Assembly: GCA_037447655.1 (NCBI GenBank)
Contig: JBBHKE010003156.1
Location: forward strand, 1-62,000
Direction of reading: 5' to 3'
From: Zygnema cylindricum
Taxonomy: Eukaryota; Streptophyta; Zygnematophyceae; Zygnematales; Zygnemataceae
Length of the DNA stretch: 62,000 nt
Below the pieces are notes generated by a model. That model had not been told where the DNA came from and did not search any database. It saw nothing but the letters and a program-made list of their open reading frames with translations. Both the position numbers and the translations under genes were made by a program. How positions within the stretch are numbered: position 1 is the stretch's first letter; each line of letters begins with the position of its first letter. Positions 57,137 to 62,000 of this stretch are shown in pieces.

Positions 57137-57299
57137 GAAACACGTAGTAGGTAAGGTTCAATTTAGGTGGGTTGTTTTTTACATGTTTCCTTCACCTGTA
57201 ATTTAATAGACCACAACAAAGACCGTACATTTGAAAAAATCATCAATAGTTCATATTAAGAATGAGCAGTCGGAAGCCTAATCGCACAGCCAAAGCAAC

Positions 57300-57740
57300 A
57301 TGAGCTCTGTTTTGACGTGTATTTAATATATGTTTTCGTTGCTTTTGTGTGTCTTAAGGATGCACGTTATTTGTTATGGATTAGAAGACTGCAATATGAG
57401 CTCCGTTTTGACGTGTATTTAATATATGTTTCCGTTGCTTTTGTGTGTCTTTTGTTATGGATTACAAGACTTTCGAACTGTAGAAGTGAAACAAACATCG
57501 ATCTAGCACCTCAAATTCAAATTTGTTGAAATAGAGCTTGTAGGATTGCTCATGTGTAAATTATATAAAATTCATCAATAGATGCAAAGACGACTGTGAA
57601 TTAGCATTATATCAAAACTTCTTCGTAGAATATGTTTTGTATTTTGTCAGTTTTTGAGGTCATGTAAGTCATGTTTTTTGTGTGAGTTTTAAGGATGCAA
57701 GTTATTGTTTATGGAATATAAGGCATCTTGATTATGGAAA
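57300..57740. repeat. diverged tandem repeat of about 100 bases
   Basis: TGAGCTCTGTTTTGACGTGT...GTGTGTCTT...TTGTTATGGATTA occurs at about 57300-57385 and 57398-57470, with one weaker copy near 57640-57730 (AAGGATGCAAGTTATTG). A conserved tail, CACCTCAAATTCAAATTTGT, follows the second copy and, altered, the third. Confidence 0.55.
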
Positions 57741-58823
57741 TGAGACAGACATGGAGCTAACACCTTAGATCCAAATTTGTTGAAATAGAGTTTGTGGGGT
57801 TCTATTGTATAAATTATATGACATTCGCTAATGGAAGCGAACACCTATTTGAATGGGCACTTTATGAAAGTTTTTTTCTAGTATATTTAATGTATGAATG
57901 TTTCGATTTTGAAAGTCATTCAAATCTTTTTTTTTCTTTTTTTTTGCAACTATGTAAAGACAACGATGCCCTATGTATGTGAGATGTTTGCAATGCAAAA
58001 CCAAAACACATTAATATGGCGATTTTGTAGGTAATTTAGGTCAAAGTGTAAGTATAATCTGAACGCCTATACATCTTTTAACCCGAACCAACAAACTTTT
58101 ACGGAGGTGTCCTCATTTTGATAAATTACACTGATTATAAATGAACCAAAAATAATTCACAATGTGTATTCTTACATGGTTTCAATATTGTTAAAGAAGC
58201 ATAAAGTTATGATTCTAAGATTAATCACAACGATACACGAGACCATTCAAAACCTTTGAGCTTGAAACCTATTTTGGTGAAAAGACATAGGGATACAAAG
58301 TTCACACTTATTGTGTGAAATTGTGATATTTCCATATATAATCTGCAAAACACTAAAAACAAACCTCAACTAGAACAGCAACAAAAGAGCAAAACATAAA
58401 CGTATAAACTTCAACGGCACACCATTTTATCATGTAAACTATACAAAAGGCATAGAAAACAAGTAGTAATTAAAATAACAAGCAAAAAAATAGCATAAAT
58501 ACATCTATTAGACTCAAAAAACCATTTTTGTTATTTTTTTTCAACCAACAACGATAACCACATTTTAAACACTTGTTAAAACTCTTAAAGTCTCACTTAT
58601 ACAACTACCTATCATGTGTATGAATCATGCAAAAATTTTGCACGAAAATCAATCACTATATATGGCTTTAACGAGCATTATGTTTCTCCATCTCTCTTAA
58701 CTCCACATCATCAATCACAACATGCGGATCAAGACAGAATTCGCGAAATAGAGCATCCCTAAATGTGCTTCGCCCGCCTCGTTAAGCGGGTTCAACATGG
58801 TTTTGTCCCTCAAGCATTGTGAA
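57741..58823. other. AT-rich stretch inside the Harbinger remnant
   Basis: No gene or repeat that I can support. It would correspond to the intergenic part between convergent Harbinger genes. Confidence 0.4.
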
Positions 58824-59500
58824 CTATCTCCGCTGCAATGGCAATGGATCCCCATTTAAAATCAAAAAATTATGTAAAACACAACAAACAACCGCAATTG
58901 TTGGCTCCATCTCCTCCATTACAAAAATGTTATGCAATATTTCCCAATGACCCTTTAGAACGCCAAAAAGCCATTTTCTATATGTACTCTTGCTATTGCT
59001 AGTGCTTTGTCAAAAAAAAATTTCAAAGCACTCCCCCCATTTATTGTACGTATATTTTGATTCAAAAATTAGATAAAGGGTAGGCCACATCTCCAACAAT
59101 AACATGTCGGACTATAGTACCACATATTTCTTTCACAGGATTCACTATATCTGGTGATTCCTTAGTCTTGTGTACACCGCCGAAGCTTGGAATAATGTGG
59201 AGTCATGGGTCGATCCTGGTCGATCACAAAACACATCCAAAAAAATAAGCCTGTGGTCACAAATTGTTTAGAGTCTCACACTCTGCCTTCGGAATCGATT
59301 GTTGAACTCAAAGGCATTTTCAAGTGGTCATCGTGAAAAGAAGATATGAGTGCCATCGACAACTTTAGCTATTTGGGAAATTTCGGAAATCTTTTTAAAC
59401 CCCCCAATTATTTCTTGTAGGACCCACTTGTGAGGTCGTTGAATATATATAGTTTGAAGCGGGCTAGCTAATACCGAGCAAACATCTTCAGTATAATTAA
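58824..59500 (-). pseudogene. PIF/Harbinger transposase (DDE_Tnp_4) remnant
   Basis: Minus-strand translation in shifting frames gives, in order: TIYIQRPHKWVLQEIIGG, VVDGTHI (first catalytic Asp), FNNRFRRQS, DRPGSTHDSTLFQASAVYTR (second Asp), IVRHVIVGDVAYPLSNF, then FGVLKGHWEILHNIFV and AVVCCVLHNFLILNGDPLP ending at a TAG (58824-58826). This is the order and wording of the Harbinger nuclease superfamily. The position where the catalytic Glu normally precedes FG.LKG reads RKWLFG, so that residue appears lost. Frameshifts and internal stops confirm a dead gene. Confidence 0.8.
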
Positions 59501-59915
59501 CTGTTTTTTTTAAAGCTTTATCCTCAGTAGATAGAGCTGTGATGGAGGTTTATAACTAAAAATATTTTTGGGTCAGCTTTGTTGTAATACGTACCTAAAA
59601 TAGTGTGACAATTAAATAGTGACTTTAGAGTGTATGGTACGGTCACATAGACACGCATTAGTATTTGAAGATATCGCAGGTGTTGCATAATAGCTCTCAA
59701 CACATGTTGCACATCGATTGAGTGTTTTCCACAAATCAGACGGACGGAAAGCGAACCGAACATCCAGAAAATCAATTGAACTAGACAAGTACCGGACGCA
59801 GATTTCTACCATATGGACGGTCATGATTCAAGTGGGGACCACGGGTGACGAGGTGCTTTGTAAGCACTCCAGATAATCGTAGAAGATTAACCACAGCCGG
59901 GTGGACTTATTTGAC
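59501..59915. other. unannotated stretch between Harbinger remnant and copia LTR
   Basis: I see no supportable gene. Part of it may belong to the Harbinger element or to the copia LTR, whose start I could not fix. Confidence 0.35.
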
Positions 59916-60461
59916 TGTTGTTGACTAAGCAACAACATTATGTGTACGGCGCCAAATTGTGAATACTTTAAGTAATAGATTTTTGTAGAGTAGTGCATTA
60001 GTAAATAGTGTTTACTATTCAGCTAGGCTAGTTGCAAAAGGGTTTGTTGGAAGTACGTTTGGGTACTTTGTCGTACTAGAGTACAAGACCACGTTTCCAG
60101 GTACAAACACCTGATTGGTCAGTGAGCAATAGATACTCACTTAGTGTATAAAGTTTAGGACTTAGAAATATTTTGGTATTTAGTTTTGGGAATATGGAAA
60201 ATTAAAAGGCAGTTTTTGAGAAAACTTGCACTCTCCATATCTTATGGTTTACTGGACCAATTATCATGCAATTTTGGGAATTGACAGTGTGTATTGTGGT
60301 GTGTCTGTTTGCTAAGTTTGATATCAATTGGACTTGTGAGTCATTTTTTATAGTGCAGGGAAAACTGTTGTTTGTAGGATTTTGTTAAGCTACTGCTAAG
60401 AAACATGTCTACTTCTACAACTACTGCTGCAGCTCCACCTATGCCAGTAGTCATAGAACAA
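59916..60461 (+). repeat. 5' LTR of a copia element continuing off the window (start approximate)
   Basis: The right end is AGAACAACA, abutting GGTTATGGGC. It contains a GTAC cluster (60054-60103), ATTGG at about 60114, and TTAGGACTTAGAAATATTTTGG, which matches the pre-TATA region of the other copia LTRs. The left limit at TGTTGTTGACTAAGC is a guess from the TG rule. Confidence 0.5.
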
Positions 60462-62000
60462 CAGGTTATGGGCTTGTCTTCTAGAATTCCTATATTTAAT
60501 GGGCAAGAATATGCTTACTGGGCGGATATGTTGAGTCACATTTTGAAAACGCAGGTTTGCTGGAGATTCTGGATGGATCACTTGATGAATCTAATCGAAC
60601 TTGGGCAAAAAAAAATTCACATGCTCGAAATACTCTTAAACTATGTCTCTTAGAGAACATGGTTATGTCACGAATCATGATGAAGAAAGCCATTGACATA
60701 TGGAAATCACTTAAAGCTTATTATGAGAAGGCGGACGTTCAAGAGGAATTTATGTTGGTAGGAAAGGTATGGGACTAGAAATACTCGAGGGGAAAAATGG
60801 CCGAGTAAATAGATAATAACAAAGCTCTTATTGATGCTCGTGCTTGTGCCGGTGGTACTTTTCCTGAGTTCCAACAAGCTACTTTGATCATTAGAGGTCT
60901 TCCTAGCAGTATGAAAGATGCATCTGCTGAAGTGAAAAAACGTGATAAAGCTAGCTGGACACTTCAGTTAGACATTAATATAATTCTAGAGGAGGAGTCT
61001 ACGTCAAAGATGCTTTATGGAGAAAAGAAAATAGAGGTCATTAACACATACTTTGAAAGGAAAGGTCATTTTAACGCACAGAGAAATCAGTTTAATCGGC
61101 AGAGGAATCAGTTTAACCCGGATCCGGGTCAGTTTAACCAGTTTAATCAAGGGCAAAATAAACAGTCTTTTACTTCTTGTTTTTATTGTTCAGAAAAAGG
61201 TCATGGATATAGGTATTGTCCTAAACTCAAAAAGGCAAATGAGACAGGTTTCTATAGGCCAGGTTGGCAGCAAAGTCAGTTTAACCAGGGCTTTTCTGGT
61301 TAGCAGTTACAAAACAATTCATTGCTTTCTTCATCTGTCACTCAGAAAGATGAGTCTTCGACATTCAATGAGCAAGATGACTCGGAGTTATTTGTCATGG
61401 CAGTAGCAATAGAGGGCTCAAAGGACGCCAGATGGATCATAGACACGGGAGCATCGGCTCGCATGTGTTGGAACAAGACACTTTTTACCAATCTAAAAGG
61501 GACACCTACAAAGAATATCTATTATGCTTGTAGCATGAGTGTCAGACATCTGCAAATAGCCGTAAGAGGGAAAAGCTCTAGGAGGGAAGTCAGTGAAAAG
61601 AACCCTTCATAATGTCTTATATGTTCCAGACTTCAAAAAGAATATGTTTTCCACTTCTTTAGTTGAAAGCAAAGGCTTTGAGGTCACGCTTAAACGGGTT
61701 AGGCAGCTTGTGAGCAAGCTAGGAAAAATAGCAGTCACAAGAACTAGAGATGAAAGCAAAATGTATCGCATGGATATGGCTGATTTTAAGGAAAATGATG
61801 TTCTCTACTCTGGAGTAATATCCGCAAATGAATTATGGCATAAGAGGCTAGGCCATGTTAACTATGACAATTTGACAAAAATGGTGAAACTTGGCAAAAT
61901 AGAGGGAGTTTTTCTCACAGATCAGCTGGTTAAAACTTGTGATGGATGCTCTTTAGGAAATATCTATAATTTACCGTTTCCAGAGGAATCAGATCACAGA
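60405..62000 (+). pseudogene. gag: copia gag-pol, 5' part, truncated by the window end
   Basis: The start ATG (60405) lies 57 bases before the primer-like site GGTTATGGGC (60462-60471). The product begins MSTSTTTAAAPPMPVV and includes QVMGLSSRIPIFNGQEYAYW, as in the other copia gag genes here. Frameshifts near 60555 and 60775 break gag. 60884-61303 holds an Asn/Gln-rich repeat (RNQFN) and the zinc knuckle CFYCSEKGHGYRYC. The protease motif WIIDTGASARMC follows near 61431, and the pre-integrase region ELWHKRLGHVNYDNL...CDGCSLGN runs to the window end. A lineage distinct from the array elements. Confidence 0.8.

Noticed and set aside
1-62000. CRISPR arrays, operons, prophage or other bacterial systems
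   Set aside because: The direct repeats found are LTRs, satellites or coding repeats, and the genes have introns. Nothing supports a prokaryotic origin.

Overview
The window is nuclear DNA from a green-lineage (streptophyte) eukaryote. The evidence is an NPH3-domain gene (a family I know only from land plants and their algal relatives), a chromodomain Ty3/gypsy element, Ty1/copia elements primed by a sequence matching plant initiator tRNA-Met, trihelix and PIF/Harbinger coding remnants, and genes with GT-AG introns. I cannot name the species. There are no bacterial operons, rRNA genes, tRNA genes or CRISPR arrays.

Region 1 (about 1-24,000) is a nest of LTR retrotransposons. A minus-strand gypsy chromovirus spans 273-20,227. 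A copia solo LTR (522-1,589, target duplication TACAC) sits in its 3' LTR. A three-unit copia array (8,412-18,594, target duplication GAAGT) splits its protease. The array holds three LTRs of 1,047 bp and a truncated fourth. Its middle unit (11,285-17,718) is almost complete but carries a few frameshifts and stops. Downstream of the gypsy pol lies an extra unidentified ORF, partly duplicated around an LTR fragment. At 20,228-23,956 are minus-strand copia gag and LTR pieces joined to a further copy of that ORF.

Region 2 (about 24,000-31,300) is dominated by short non-autonomous DNA transposons. Many keep inverted termini and target duplications: hAT-like (8 bp), PIF/Harbinger-like (TAA/TTA), a TA-flanked family and a Mutator-like family (9 bp). 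A copia solo LTR (25,244-26,648) lies among them.

Region 3 (31,500-35,810) holds a host gene. A polypyrimidine tract precedes a three-exon gene whose splice phases agree. The product is a 541-residue NPH3-domain protein without a BTB domain, with a predicted transmembrane segment followed by six repeats of about 16 residues. Intron 2 contains a hAT MITE and a degenerate satellite.

Region 4 (35,811-47,302) is mostly non-coding with more MITEs. It also holds a 2.5-kb Mutator-like element (44,471-46,965) carrying a trihelix DNA-binding protein gene and subterminal TTATCGSCGATAA palindromes.

Region 5 (47,804-52,756) is a six-exon host gene for a 413-residue GFO/IDH/MocA-type NAD(P)-dependent oxidoreductase with a likely N-terminal membrane anchor.

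Region 6 (52,757-62,000) is AT-rich sequence, a degenerate PIF/Harbinger transposon with convergent ORF1 and transposase remnants, and the 5' part of another copia element running off the window end.

Only the NPH3 and oxidoreductase genes look like host genes. The other coding matter belongs to mobile elements, nearly all of it broken. All calls come from reading sequence and translations by eye; no similarity search or RNA evidence was available.
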